Below, piece after piece: positions 6,188 through 14,200 of a DNA stretch of 24,423 nt (position 1 is the first letter of the stretch; each line of letters begins with the position of its first letter). Source of the DNA: Oscillospiraceae bacterium. GTDB lineage: Bacteria > Bacillota > Clostridia > Oscillospirales > Oscillospiraceae. Made by a program: the position numbers and the translations under genes. The notes under the pieces are model-generated. The model worked only from the letters and a program-made list of their open reading frames with translations. It was not told the origin of the DNA and searched no databases. Where the stretch lies: the NCBI GenBank assembly GCA_017435245.1, contig JAFSFK010000164.1, positions 1 to 24,423 of the forward strand, read 5' to 3'.

Positions 6188-8815
6188 ATGGCTGAAAAGA
6201 AGCGAAAATCTCAAGCTGAAAAAGCGGCTTCTGCCGCAAAAACAAAGAATTCCGGCAAGCGCTCCGGTACATCCCGGAAGAGTGCTGTAGAACCGGCAAA
6301 AAAGGAGCGAAAAATCCCTCTTCGTGTAGCCTCTTCTCTGACATTTTTGTGTTTATTTGTGATATTTTTGATCATAGCACTTTGGCCGGAGGGCGCTATC
6401 GTAAAGGCTCTGGACAGTGTTATTCACGGTATTTTGGGAAATGTTGGATTTGTAATTTCCATTCCTGCGTTTCTTTATCTTTTTGGTATCCACGCTTTTA
6501 GCGGTAAGCGACCTGTCTGTATGCGCTCCATCTGTATCGGTATTTTTGTGATCCTGTGCGGCTGTATTGCGCATCTTGTGAAGGATCCTCAGCGTTTGTC
6601 CACAGGCTTAGCGTTGATTTCTGATTTGTACCGTGGAGGTATCTCCGGTCAAACTGGTGGTGTTTTGTGCGGACTTTTAGCGATCCTTGTCCGGTGGCTT
6701 TGCGGCACAGCAATCAGTTATATTATTTTTGTTGTAGCTGCAGTCCTCTCCTTGCTGGCGGGTATGCAGATCACGATCCCCAGTATCATTCGTGCGATTC
6801 AGAATCGGCCCCGGGCGGAGTGGGAAGATGAGAAGGAAACAGTTGAGAAGCAGGAACCTGCTGCTGTTGTTGTCAATCATATTGCTAACAAGCGCATAGC
6901 CCATATTGAACAACAGCGTGCCCGTGCAGAGGCTGCGGCGGCGGAACTGGAAGCGCAGCAAAATGCACCTGTGCCTGTAAAGAAATCTAAAGTAGCGGAT
7001 ATTATGAGCCAGATCGAGGGTGATATCGAAACCCCGGTTGCAGCGGCTGCGGTTCCGTCCACACAGGCGATTGAGGCTGAGATCCTTATTGCCGGTGCAG
7101 AAGCGGTATCTTCGGTGCCAGAATCTATGCCTCCGCTGGAAATCGAGCCGGAAGTTCAGACGGATGTTCCTGCCGAGCCTGTGAAGAAAAAGCCGGTGAA
7201 GGTTAAGAAAGTCACCGCTCAGGAGGCGGAGACCGCAGCTGAAGAAGTTACAAAGGAAATCGAGGAAGCGCAGCAGGATCAAAAGCCTGAATACATTTTT
7301 CCGCCGATTTCTTTGCTTAAGAATGCGAGCGGAGCGAATGGCGACGGAACATTAGAGATGCGAGAAAATACTCAGCGGCTAAAGGAGACCTTGGCAAGCT
7401 TCAAGATCGCTGCGCATATTATTAATGTGACCCGTGGCCCCAGTGTTACTCTTTACGAAGTGGAACTGGAGAAGGGTGTTCGGCTGAATAAACTCGTAAC
7501 TGCCGCTGATGATATTGCTCTGAGTCTGGGTGCGTCCGGTGTGCGTATTGCAGCGATCACCGGCAAGAATTCCATTGTAGGTATTGAGGTTCCCAATCAG
7601 GAGGTCAACATGGTTTCCTTGCGGGAAGTGATCAATTCCGCCAATTTCACAAAGTCCAAGTCCAAATCCTCTTTTGCGGTCGGTAAGGATATTGGCGGTA
7701 ACTGTATTATCGGAAATATTTCCAAACTTCCTCATATGTTGATCGCCGGTACCACCGGTTCCGGTAAATCTGTTTGTATGAATTCCATTATCATTTCCTT
7801 GCTGTATAAAGCAAGTCCCGATGATGTGAAGCTCATAATGGTTGATCCAAAGATGGTTGAACTGCGGGCGTACGACAGCATTCCTCATTTGCTGATCCCT
7901 GTGGTGACTGATCCCAAGAAGGCAGCCGGTGCCTTGCAGTGGGCTGTTACCGAAATGATGCGCCGCTATAAGGCAATGTCTGACACCGGTGTTCGTGACC
8001 TGGAATCTTATAACCGGATCGTTGAGAGCCACGAATCTGACGAGAAGAAGCTGCCCCAGGTGGTCGTAATTATTGACGAGCTTGCGGACTTGATGCTGGT
8101 AGCAGCTAAGGAAGTCGAGGAATCCATCTGCCGTATTGCCCAGATGGGACGTGCTGCCGGTATCCACCTTGTCATTGCTACACAGCGGCCTTCCGCAGAT
8201 GTGATCACCGGCCTTATGAAGGCCAATATTCCTTCCCGGATCGCCTTTGCTGTTGCATCCGCAATGGAGTCGAGAATTATTCTGGACACCAAGGGTGCAG
8301 AAAAACTTGTGGGAAAGGGCGATATGCTCTACGCTCCCATCGGCTGCGGCGAGCCTAAACGTGTTCAGGGCTGCTTTGTTTCAGATGAAGAAGTTGAGGC
8401 GGTTACGGATTTTGTGAAGAACAATTCTGTTCCCAATTATGATCAGGATGTTATCAATGAGATCGATCGGAAAGCAGAGGAGGAGAAAAAGCAATCTGTA
8501 CCTGAGCCGACGCCTACGGAAGAGGAGCTGGAATATGATGAGCTGCTTCCCTCCGCTGTGGAGATTATTTTGGAGACAAGACAAGCATCTGTTTCCTGGC
8601 TTCAGCGCCGTTTGAAGCTCGGCTATGCACGTGCTGCCAGAATTGTTGACCAGATGGAAGAAATGGGAGTTGTGGGTCCCCACAAGGGAAGTGCACCCAG
8701 AGATGTTCTGATCACTAAGGAAGAATGGGAGGCTATGCGCTCCGGTCAGAGCTCCCAGATGGATTTTGACGATCTGGAGGTAGAGGAAGATACACCGGTT
8801 CCTGAGGATATTTAA
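6188..8815 (+). CDS. ftsK: DNA translocase FtsK/SpoIIIE
   Basis: Septal ATP-driven DNA pump that clears chromosomes from the division or sporulation septum. At 875 residues it has the usual architecture: basic N-terminus, four membrane segments (about 45-195), a low-complexity Ala/Glu/Val/Pro linker (about 210-370), the RecA-like motor with Walker A GTTGSGKS (521-528) and Walker B VVVIIDELADL (D630, E631), then a winged-helix gamma domain (about 780-840, GYARAARIVDQME) that reads KOPS/SRS sites. GGAGG at 6178-6182 supports the ATG at 6188, ten bases after the previous stop. The spoIIIA operon nearby is consistent with a role in forespore chromosome transfer. SpoIIIE and FtsK cannot be told apart by sequence alone here. 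Confidence 0.96.
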   Translation: MAEKKRKSQAEKAASAAKTKNSGKRSGTSRKSAVEPAKKERKIPLRVASSLTFLCLFVIFLIIALWPEGAIVKALDSVIHGILGNVGFVISIPAFLYLFGIHAFSGKRPVCMRSICIGIFVILCGCIAHLVKDPQRLSTGLALISDLYRGGISGQTGGVLCGLLAILVRWLCGTAISYIIFVVAAVLSLLAGMQITIPSIIRAIQNRPRAEWEDEKETVEKQEPAAVVVNHIANKRIAHIEQQRARAEAAAAELEAQQNAPVPVKKSKVADIMSQIEGDIETPVAAAAVPSTQAIEAEILIAGAEAVSSVPESMPPLEIEPEVQTDVPAEPVKKKPVKVKKVTAQEAETAAEEVTKEIEEAQQDQKPEYIFPPISLLKNASGANGDGTLEMRENTQRLKETLASFKIAAHIINVTRGPSVTLYEVELEKGVRLNKLVTAADDIALSLGASGVRIAAITGKNSIVGIEVPNQEVNMVSLREVINSANFTKSKSKSSFAVGKDIGGNCIIGNISKLPHMLIAGTTGSGKSVCMNSIIISLLYKASPDDVKLIMVDPKMVELRAYDSIPHLLIPVVTDPKKAAGALQWAVTEMMRRYKAMSDTGVRDLESYNRIVESHESDEKKLPQVVVIIDELADLMLVAAKEVEESICRIAQMGRAAGIHLVIATQRPSADVITGLMKANIPSRIAFAVASAMESRIILDTKGAEKLVGKGDMLYAPIGCGEPKRVQGCFVSDEEVEAVTDFVKNNSVPNYDQDVINEIDRKAEEEKKQSVPEPTPTEEELEYDELLPSAVEIILETRQASVSWLQRRLKLGYARAARIVDQMEEMGVVGPHKGSAPRDVLITKEEWEAMRSGQSSQMDFDDLEVEEDTPVPEDI

Positions 8816-8843
8816 TTCACAGGAAAGGATATCTTAATAAATT

Positions 8844-8879
8844 GCATCGCATCCGGAAAGCCGGAGCGACAGCAGGAGG
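8844..8879 (+). promoter_or_regulatory. Hairpin next to the ribosome site of the ECF S-component gene
   Basis: A stem-loop at 8847-8869 has arms TCGC + TCCGG and CCGGA + GCGA, one bulged A (8851) and an AAAG tetraloop. A further GC/GC pair (8844-8845 with 8872-8873) reaches the edge of AGGAGG (8874-8879). No U tract follows, so it is not a terminator. It may modulate translation or be a processing site. I could not match it to a known riboswitch class. Confidence 0.45.
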
Positions 8880-8888
8880 TAATTAAAA

Positions 8889-9455
8889 ATGAATAGTAAG
8901 ACGAAGAAGATGGTAGGCATTGGGTTGTTTACTGCCATAGTTGTTGTGCTTCAGCTTTTGGGCGGCGGTATCAGATTTGGTATGTTTTCCATTTCACTGG
9001 TGCTGATCCCCATCGTTGTGGGTGCGGCGGTATATGGCTGGTATGCCGGTGCCTGGCTGGGATTTGCCTTTGGTGTGACGGTGCTGCTTTCAGGCGACGC
9101 AGGAGCATTTCTGGCGGTTGATCCTCTGGCAACGGTACTGGTCGTGCTTGTAAAGGGCACTCTTTGCGGACTGTGTTCCGGACTTGTATATAAAGCCTTT
9201 CAGCGCAGTAACAAGATCCTTGCAGTAATCCTTGCGGCGATCGTTTGTCCGGTGGTGAATACAGGTGTATTTCTTTTGGGATGCTACATTTTCTTCTTAC
9301 CGACCATTATCGAGTGGGCGGCACTGTATGGCTATGCTGATGTTGGAACCTATATGATTGTTGGCCTTGCGGGCATTAATTTCTTGATTGAATTGGCTGT
9401 AAACATTGTATTGGCTCCGGTAATTACAAGACTTATCCGATTTGCTAAAAAATGA
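8889..9455 (+). CDS. ECF-type transporter substrate-binding (S) component, substrate unknown
   Basis: A 188-residue integral membrane protein with about six hydrophobic segments and the typical S-component layout: short basic N-terminus MNSKTKKMVGIGLF, then alternating helices, ending RLIRFAKK. The motif SLVLIPIVVGAAVYG, followed by a G-rich helix pair, is typical of ECF S proteins (PF12822 type), which capture a vitamin or metabolite and dock on a shared EcfA-A'-T module. No EcfA or EcfT gene is in the window, so it must use a module encoded elsewhere (group II). The residues do not let me choose among riboflavin, folate, pantothenate and other substrates. AGGAGG at 8874-8879 gives 9-nt spacing to the ATG at 8889. 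It ends the tepA-ftsK unit. Confidence 0.82.
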   Translation: MNSKTKKMVGIGLFTAIVVVLQLLGGGIRFGMFSISLVLIPIVVGAAVYGWYAGAWLGFAFGVTVLLSGDAGAFLAVDPLATVLVVLVKGTLCGLCSGLVYKAFQRSNKILAVILAAIVCPVVNTGVFLLGCYIFFLPTIIEWAALYGYADVGTYMIVGLAGINFLIELAVNIVLAPVITRLIRFAKK

Positions 9456-9460
9456 TTTGA

Positions 9461-9496
9461 AAAGAGCTGACAGCGAAAGCTGTCAGCTCTTTTTTT
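9461..9496 (+). terminator. Strong intrinsic terminator after the ECF S component
   Basis: Perfect 14-bp arms AAAGAGCTGACAGC (9461-9474) and 9479-9492 enclose a GAAA tetraloop, and a T run continues to 9496. It ends the tepA-ftsK-ECF unit, and its T run touches the -35 region of the spoIIIA promoter. Confidence 0.93.
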
Positions 9497-9523
9497 CATA
9501 TCTGTGAATTCGGTGCATAGAGT
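9496..9523 (+). promoter_or_regulatory. Candidate sigma-E promoter of the spoIIIA operon
   Basis: TCATATC (9496-9502), 13 bases, then CATAGAGT (9516-9523) resembles the Bacillus sigma-E consensus (TCATATT, 13-15 bases, CATACAAT). spoIIIA is a known mother-cell sigma-E operon, so the context fits. Transcription would start near 9530, leaving only about 12 nt before the preferred ATG at 9542. Confidence 0.6.
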
Positions 9524-9541
9524 GGAGTAGGAGTGATGCAA

Positions 9542-10396
9542 ATGAATTGCGCATGGGATGCGTATTTAAATCTTTTACCACCGTGGATCCGATCCTTCGT
9601 GGACCAGTATGGCCGTACCACATTGCAAGAGCTTCGGCTGCGAAACGGTTCTCCGCCGCAATTAATAATGGGGACCCGATTCGTCAGTATGGACAGGCCG
9701 GTAACAACTGAAGATATATCGTATTGCATTAACGCAGCATCACAATATTCTCCTTGGTCAGCCGCCACCAGCTCACAGGGATATATTACTGCTGCTGGTG
9801 GACACCGAATAGGTATTTGCGGCCTTGTGACGGTACGTGACGGTACGATAACCGGAATATCGCAACCGCACTATCTATGCCTGCGTGTTGCCAGGGATTT
9901 TTGCGGGATTGCCGATAGGGTATTTAATCTTAACGGTTCTGTTTTGCTGATTGGACCTCCCGGAAGCGGGAAAACAACGTTTTTGCGTGACCTTATACGC
10001 CAACGATCCTACAAAAAACAGGGGAGTGTAGCTGTGGTTGACGAGCGAGGGGAACTGTTCCCGATTCATAAGTGTGGCAGTATTTTCGATGCGGGACCGT
10101 GCACGGATATACTGACTGGCTGCAGCAAGGAATCAGGGATCGAGATGGTATTACGAACAATGGGACCGAGTACCATAGCGGTGGACGAGATCACTGCACC
10201 TGCAGATTGCAGAGCGTTGATTTATGCCGGGCGATGTGGCGTACAGTTACTGGCAACCGCCCATGCTTACAATGTTGACGATCTGTTTTGCCGCCCAATT
10301 TACAAAGTGTTGACCGAAAAGAAACTCTTTGATCATATAATTGTTCTGCAAACGGATAAAAGCTGGAGATTGGAGAGGATGCGATTTGTACAGTAA
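9542..10396 (+). CDS. spoIIIAA: Stage III sporulation protein AA (SpoIIIAA), secretion-type ATPase
   Basis: Mother-cell ATPase, related to type II/IV secretion ATPases, that powers or assembles the SpoIIIA-SpoIIQ channel. About 284 residues from this start, close to the family's usual 300. Motifs: HRIGICG in the N-terminal half, Walker A GPPGSGKT (138-145), VVDERGELFP after it, and the Walker-B-like TIAVDEIT. Start choice: AGGAG (9529-9533) is 8 nt from the ATG at 9542. GTG 9533 overlaps that ribosome site and ATG 9536 is only 2 nt away, so 9542 is preferred. It is the first gene of the complete spoIIIAA-AH operon and overlaps spoIIIAB. Confidence 0.93.
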   Translation: MNCAWDAYLNLLPPWIRSFVDQYGRTTLQELRLRNGSPPQLIMGTRFVSMDRPVTTEDISYCINAASQYSPWSAATSSQGYITAAGGHRIGICGLVTVRDGTITGISQPHYLCLRVARDFCGIADRVFNLNGSVLLIGPPGSGKTTFLRDLIRQRSYKKQGSVAVVDERGELFPIHKCGSIFDAGPCTDILTGCSKESGIEMVLRTMGPSTIAVDEITAPADCRALIYAGRCGVQLLATAHAYNVDDLFCRPIYKVLTEKKLFDHIIVLQTDKSWRLERMRFVQ

Positions 10397-10898
10397 GCTG
10401 ATTGGCGCTATGCTTGTGCTTTTGGGTTGCGGAGGATTCGGATTTAAAATTGCTGCTTTCCATATGAAAGAGATAAATACTCTGCGAAAGCTAACAGGTA
10501 TTTTAGATTATATGGAGTGCGAGCTTCAATATAGGGCCACACCGCTGCCACTGCTGTGCAGACAAGCTGCTGGGGAGGTCAGTGGTGTTCTCAGTTGTGT
10601 TTTTCTGGCGCTTGCGCAGACGTTTGAGGACCACCTATCGCCAAATGTTTCTACGTGTATGGATTCTGTTCTAAAAAAGTACAGCCAGCTGCCTGAATTG
10701 TCCCGAACAGCACTGGAGCAGTTGGGACAATCCTTGGGAAGGTTTGATATTGAGGGTCAGCTGAAGGGATTGGAAGCTGTCCGGCAGACCTGCCGCAGAA
10801 TGCTGGAAGAGCTTGAAAGAAATAAGGATGTCCGATTGCGTGGATATCAGACGCTGGGCCTGTGTGCGGGTGCAGCGCTTGCGATTATTTTTTTATAA
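10386..10898 (+). CDS. spoIIIAB: Stage III sporulation protein AB
   Basis: A 170-residue protein with the SpoIIIAB pattern: N-terminal membrane helix (SKLIGAMLVLLGCGGFGF), central helical region with LRKLTGILDYMECELQYRATPL, and a C-terminal hydrophobic segment (LGLCAGAALAIIFL). It resembles GspF-like proteins and is part of the feeding-tube complex. The best start is TTG at 10386: GGAGAGG (10372-10378) stands 7 nt upstream, and the resulting length equals the Bacillus protein. It overlaps the spoIIIAA stop by 11 bases, which suggests translational coupling. An in-frame ATG at 10341 lies inside spoIIIAA without a good ribosome site. Confidence 0.92.
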   Translation: MYSKLIGAMLVLLGCGGFGFKIAAFHMKEINTLRKLTGILDYMECELQYRATPLPLLCRQAAGEVSGVLSCVFLALAQTFEDHLSPNVSTCMDSVLKKYSQLPELSRTALEQLGQSLGRFDIEGQLKGLEAVRQTCRRMLEELERNKDVRLRGYQTLGLCAGAALAIIFL

Positions 10899-10901
10899 GG
10901 C

Positions 10902-11096
10902 ATGGAAGTTGATCTCATTTTTAAAATTGCAGCCATAGGAATCATTGTTTCGATTTTGAATCAAGTCCTGGCAAAATCCGGCAGGGAAGAACAAGCTACA
11001 ATGACAACACTCACCGGTCTTGTTGTGGTTTTGATTATGGTTGCACAAAAAATTTCTGAACTGTTTGATCTGATCAAGCGACTGTTTGATTTATAA
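10902..11096 (+). CDS. spoIIIAC: Stage III sporulation protein AC
   Basis: A 64-residue, two-helix membrane protein (about 5-22 and 38-56) with the conserved IIVSILNQVLAKSGREEQA loop of SpoIIIAC. It is thought to form a membrane ring of the SpoIIIA complex, together with AD and AE. It begins three bases after the spoIIIAB stop with only a weak TAAGG ribosome site, so it probably relies on coupling. Its stop overlaps the spoIIIAD start by one base (TAATG). Confidence 0.94.
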   Translation: MEVDLIFKIAAIGIIVSILNQVLAKSGREEQATMTTLTGLVVVLIMVAQKISELFDLIKRLFDL

Positions 11097-11491
11097 TGGA
11101 TGATTTTGTTAAGGCTGCCGGGATTGCGCTGGTAGCAGTGATACTGAGTTTGATCCTGGCTAAGCAGAATAAGGATATTTCTACATTGCTGATTATTGCG
11201 GTTTGCGCAATTATTGTAATCTCAGCCATGCAGTACCTTCATCCCATTATTGATTTCTTTAGAAAGCTTAAGGTCATTGGACAACTGGATTCTGAGTTGT
11301 TTGGAATCCTCTTGAAAGCTGTAGGAATCGGTCTGCTTAGCGAAATAGCCGGAATGATATGCTGTGATTCCGGCAATGCTGCGTTGGCAAAGACGCTGCA
11401 AATTCTTGCTACAGCGGTGATCATATGGATCAGTCTGCCGATGCTGAACAATTTACTGCAATTGATTGAAAATGTACTGGAGGCGGTATGA
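11096..11491 (+). CDS. spoIIIAD: Stage III sporulation protein AD
   Basis: A 131-residue membrane protein with four hydrophobic segments and the family signature LAKQNKDISTLLIIAVCAI, plus ILLKAVGIGLLSEIAGMICCDSGNAALA in the second half. It is part of the mother-cell membrane platform of the SpoIIIA complex. Start ATG 11096 shares one base with the spoIIIAC stop, and its end overlaps spoIIIAE by four bases (ATGA). The length matches the family. Confidence 0.94.
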   Translation: MDDFVKAAGIALVAVILSLILAKQNKDISTLLIIAVCAIIVISAMQYLHPIIDFFRKLKVIGQLDSELFGILLKAVGIGLLSEIAGMICCDSGNAALAKTLQILATAVIIWISLPMLNNLLQLIENVLEAV

Positions 11492-12528
11492 GGCGAATTC
11501 TCATATGTTTAGCACTGACCTTAATGCTGTCGCAACCGGTGTTTGGGGTGTCCATTGAACCGCCCATTGCGCCGCATAGTGCTCAGGAATATATGCCGGA
11601 TGAGATAGACAGCTTTGGGGATGATCTTTGGTATATCATAACAAGTGCTTTCTCTGTACTGACACCGAGCGTTAATGAAGCGGCACGCATTTGCGTTGCT
11701 TTGGTTGGGATCACTCTGCTGGTGTCCCTTTCTGATCATTTTGGTGACAGCGTTAAAAGGGTTTCGGATATTATTGGAGCGCTGTCGATGGGAATGCTTC
11801 TGCTTAAACCTGTAAACACGCTACTTAATCTTGGGATCGAAACCGTGAAGCAGATCGCTGATTACGGAAAACTCCTGTTGCCGGTTATGACAGCTGCAAT
11901 GGCGGCACAAGGCAGTATCACAGCCTCCGGAGCTCTATATGTCGGTACTGCCTTTTTTAGTGCGTTGCTTTCTTCTTTGGTGACTACAATCATCGTGCCA
12001 ATGATATATGTTTTTGTTTGTCTGTCCATTGCCAATTGCGCATTAGGTGATAAAATGCTTCAAAGCCTTCGGGATTTTTCAAAGTGGTCAATGACTTGGG
12101 CCTTAAAAATGATACTGTATATATTTACTGGATATATGGGTATCACCGGAGTTGTCAGTGGTACGGCGGACGCTGCCGCAGTCAAAGCGACTAAGCTTGC
12201 AATTTCCGGTAGTGTTCCGGTTGTTGGGAGTATACTTTCGGATGCATCGGAGGCGATCCTTGTGAGCGCTGGGGTGATGAAGAGCGCAGCAGGTGTCTAC
12301 GGAATCTTGACGGTTATAGCAATTTTTATCGGACCGTTTCTACGGATTGGTGTGCAGTATCTGGTGTTAAAATTCACATCGGCCATTTGCGGTGCATTTG
12401 GCAGTAAGCGGCCTGTAGAACTCATTAACAGTTTTTCCGGTGCCATGGGGCTCATCCTTGGAATGACTGGTACAGTTTGCTTGCTACAGTTGATCAGTAC
12501 AGTCTGCTTTATGAAAGGAGTCGGCTGA
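11488..12528 (+). CDS. spoIIIAE: Stage III sporulation protein AE
   Basis: Large membrane subunit of the SpoIIIA complex (346 residues). It has an N-terminal signal-like segment MRRILICLALTLMLSQPVFG, a short external region, and about six to seven further hydrophobic segments that include TAAMAAQGSITASGALY and GTADAAAVKATKLAISGSVPVVGSI, hallmark stretches of SpoIIIAE. GGAGG (11478-11482) lies 5 nt before the ATG. It overlaps spoIIIAD by four bases, and its stop shares one base with spoIIIAF. The length is slightly shorter than the roughly 400 residues of Bacillus, mainly in the N-terminal part, as is common in Clostridia. Confidence 0.94.
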   Translation: MRRILICLALTLMLSQPVFGVSIEPPIAPHSAQEYMPDEIDSFGDDLWYIITSAFSVLTPSVNEAARICVALVGITLLVSLSDHFGDSVKRVSDIIGALSMGMLLLKPVNTLLNLGIETVKQIADYGKLLLPVMTAAMAAQGSITASGALYVGTAFFSALLSSLVTTIIVPMIYVFVCLSIANCALGDKMLQSLRDFSKWSMTWALKMILYIFTGYMGITGVVSGTADAAAVKATKLAISGSVPVVGSILSDASEAILVSAGVMKSAAGVYGILTVIAIFIGPFLRIGVQYLVLKFTSAICGAFGSKRPVELINSFSGAMGLILGMTGTVCLLQLISTVCFMKGVG

Positions 12529-13001
12529 TGGACGGAATTACACAGTATCTGCTGACGATTACAGCAGCGGCAATTATTTGCGCTCTGATCAGCACTTTTT
12601 TAAAAACAAAGGGAAGCATCTTTTCTGTTATAAAATTGTTGACTGGTTTGTTTATGGCACTGTGTGCAGTATCCCCGTTTTTGAATATTAAGGATCTGGA
12701 TTTTTATGGTTTTATGGATTCGATACATTTCGATGCGCAGGAAGCTGTAAGTATCGGAGAAAATATGGTTATGGAATCTACCGGCAAAATCATAAAAGAT
12801 CAAGTGGCCGCATATATTTTAGACAAAGCTGCTACAATGGAGCTTGACATTGAGGTGGAGGTGACTTTGGACAGTTCTAATCCTCCGCAGCCCTGTGCAG
12901 TAACACTTAAGGGAGCCGTGTCTCCATATGCAAAAGAGATTTTGTCGCAATACATAAATAATACCCTCGGGATCGCAAAGGAGGATCAGTTTTGGAAATA
13001 G
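12528..13001 (+). CDS. spoIIIAF: Stage III sporulation protein AF
   Basis: A 157-residue protein: two N-terminal membrane helices (about 5-22 and 35-52), then a soluble domain of the ring-building-motif (RBM) kind (about 85-150: VAAYILDKAATMELDIEVEV). AF is thought to form rings within the intermembrane channel. ATG 12528 overlaps the spoIIIAE stop by one base and is preceded by AAAGGAG (12512-12518). The frame is also open upstream to 12477, inside spoIIIAE, but without a ribosome site. It overlaps spoIIIAG by ten bases. Confidence 0.92.
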   Translation: MDGITQYLLTITAAAIICALISTFLKTKGSIFSVIKLLTGLFMALCAVSPFLNIKDLDFYGFMDSIHFDAQEAVSIGENMVMESTGKIIKDQVAAYILDKAATMELDIEVEVTLDSSNPPQPCAVTLKGAVSPYAKEILSQYINNTLGIAKEDQFWK

Positions 13002-13501
13002 GACGGATCAAAGAGAGATTTACCAAGCTTATAAATAAATATAGATACGTTCTTTTGATCATTCTGATCGGGATTGGGTTGATGATGCTTCCATCTCCCG
13101 TAAAATCAGAAGAATCGGAAACTGTGCGTTCAAACGTTGAAGATATCCAAACCGTTAGTATCTCAGAAGAACTGGCGCTGATCCTGAGTCAGGTCGATGG
13201 GGCGGGGGATGTGGAGGTTCTTTTGACTGTTTCCTCCGGCGAAGAGGTTTTGTATCAAACCGATGAGGAAATTTCAGTAAACGGGGAATCCTCATCTACA
13301 CAAATCAGTACAGTTGTGGTTTCGGGTACAGACAGGTACGAGCACGGACTGATTCGTCAAACAATTTCGCCGATCTATCAAGGTGCGATCGTTGTGTGTC
13401 AGGGAGCGGATGATCCAAAAGTTCAGCTTGCGATTGTGGATGCGGTCGCAAATGCTACCGGATTGGGTGCAGACCGGATTTCTGTATTGAAAATGAAATG
13501 A
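12992..13501 (+). CDS. spoIIIAG: Stage III sporulation protein AG
   Basis: A 169-residue protein with a single N-terminal membrane helix (about 19-35, LLIILIGIGLMMLP) and a periplasm-like RBM domain that builds a large ring in the intermembrane space. Recognisable: LALILSQVDGAGDVEVLLTVSSG and GAIVVCQGADDPKVQLAIVDAV near the C-terminus. The start is TTG at 12992, supported by AAAGGAGG (12978-12984) at 7 nt. It overlaps spoIIIAF by ten bases. The length is shorter than Bacillus AG (about 229), as often in Clostridia. Confidence 0.93.
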   Translation: MEIGRIKERFTKLINKYRYVLLIILIGIGLMMLPSPVKSEESETVRSNVEDIQTVSISEELALILSQVDGAGDVEVLLTVSSGEEVLYQTDEEISVNGESSSTQISTVVVSGTDRYEHGLIRQTISPIYQGAIVVCQGADDPKVQLAIVDAVANATGLGADRISVLKMK

Positions 13502-13517
13502 TTGGAGGCATTTTAAT

Positions 13518-14069
13518 ATGAAAACATGGAAAAAGAATTTGGTTGCGGCTGCGGTACTTGTCACAGTGTGTGGTGGTATCTATGTCAACTGGTTATACAG
13601 CGACTCTCAAGCTGCGGCAAATCTTACCGATACCTTAGATGCAGATAAAATTATGTCAGCAGACACCCTTGTGATGAGTGATGGGAGCACATATGAAGAT
13701 GCACTGGAAGTAAATAACACTCAGGCTGATTACTTTGCTGCGGTTCGCTTGTCACGGCAGGAAGCCAGAGATAGTGCTGTGACCTTGCTGCAAGAGGCGA
13801 TGGCCTACAGCGAGGATCCGGAAACCGCACAATCCAATGCGCAGTTGGAGCAGATCGTTCAGACCGCACTTTGCGAAGCGCAGATCGAAAGTCTCATCAT
13901 AGCCAAAGGATATACGGATTGTGTTGCATACATCAGTGAAGAAGGTATATCCATTGCAGTTGCGGCACCGGAAGGCGGTCTTATGAAAGAGGACGTTGCC
14001 GTAATCGCAGACATTGTGATCACACAGTCAGATTACACCTTTGAAGACATTCGTGTCGTGGAGGTATAA
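13518..14069 (+). CDS. spoIIIAH: Stage III sporulation protein AH (SpoIIQ partner)
   Basis: A 183-residue protein with one N-terminal membrane helix (about 8-27, VAAAVLVTVCGGIYVNWLY), a flexible acidic linker, and a C-terminal YscJ/FliF-like domain (about 75-183: FAAVRLSRQEARDSAVTLL, then CVAYISEEGISIAVAAPEGGL). AH docks on forespore SpoIIQ (or its Clostridia equivalent) across the septum. ATG 13518 follows GGAGG (13503-13507). Last gene of the operon, with a GC-rich hairpin 9 bases after its stop. Confidence 0.94.
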   Translation: MKTWKKNLVAAAVLVTVCGGIYVNWLYSDSQAAANLTDTLDADKIMSADTLVMSDGSTYEDALEVNNTQADYFAAVRLSRQEARDSAVTLLQEAMAYSEDPETAQSNAQLEQIVQTALCEAQIESLIIAKGYTDCVAYISEEGISIAVAAPEGGLMKEDVAVIADIVITQSDYTFEDIRVVEV

Positions 14070-14078
14070 TGTTTTTGA

Positions 14079-14103
14079 CCCCGGAGCCGAGGCTCCGGGG
14101 TTT
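14079..14103 (+). terminator. Terminator at the end of spoIIIA
   Basis: Perfect 10-bp arms CCCCGGAGCC (14079-14088) and GGCTCCGGGG (14091-14100), with only GA between, are followed by TTTG. The U tract is short, so termination may be incomplete; the real loop must open at least one base pair. Confidence 0.75.
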
Positions 14104-14120
14104 GTCTGTAAAGAAAACTG

Positions 14121-14148
14121 TTGTATTTTTTCTGATTTGTGATACAAT
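14121..14148 (+). promoter_or_regulatory. Sigma-A promoter of the asp23-nusB-xse unit
   Basis: TTGTAT (14121-14126) and TACAAT (14143-14148) are separated by 16 bases and lie right after the spoIIIA terminator. Transcription should start near 14155, 46 bases before the first ATG. Confidence 0.7.
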
Positions 14149-14200
14149 AAACAAAAGTATGTCATTTCTTCTTATGACAATTGATTTTGGAGGTATTTCT

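Noticed and set aside
14069..14200. Upstream extension of the Asp23-like reading frame
   Set aside because: The stretch contains the spoIIIA terminator and a sigma-A promoter, and the good ribosome site is at 14185-14193 before ATG 14201.
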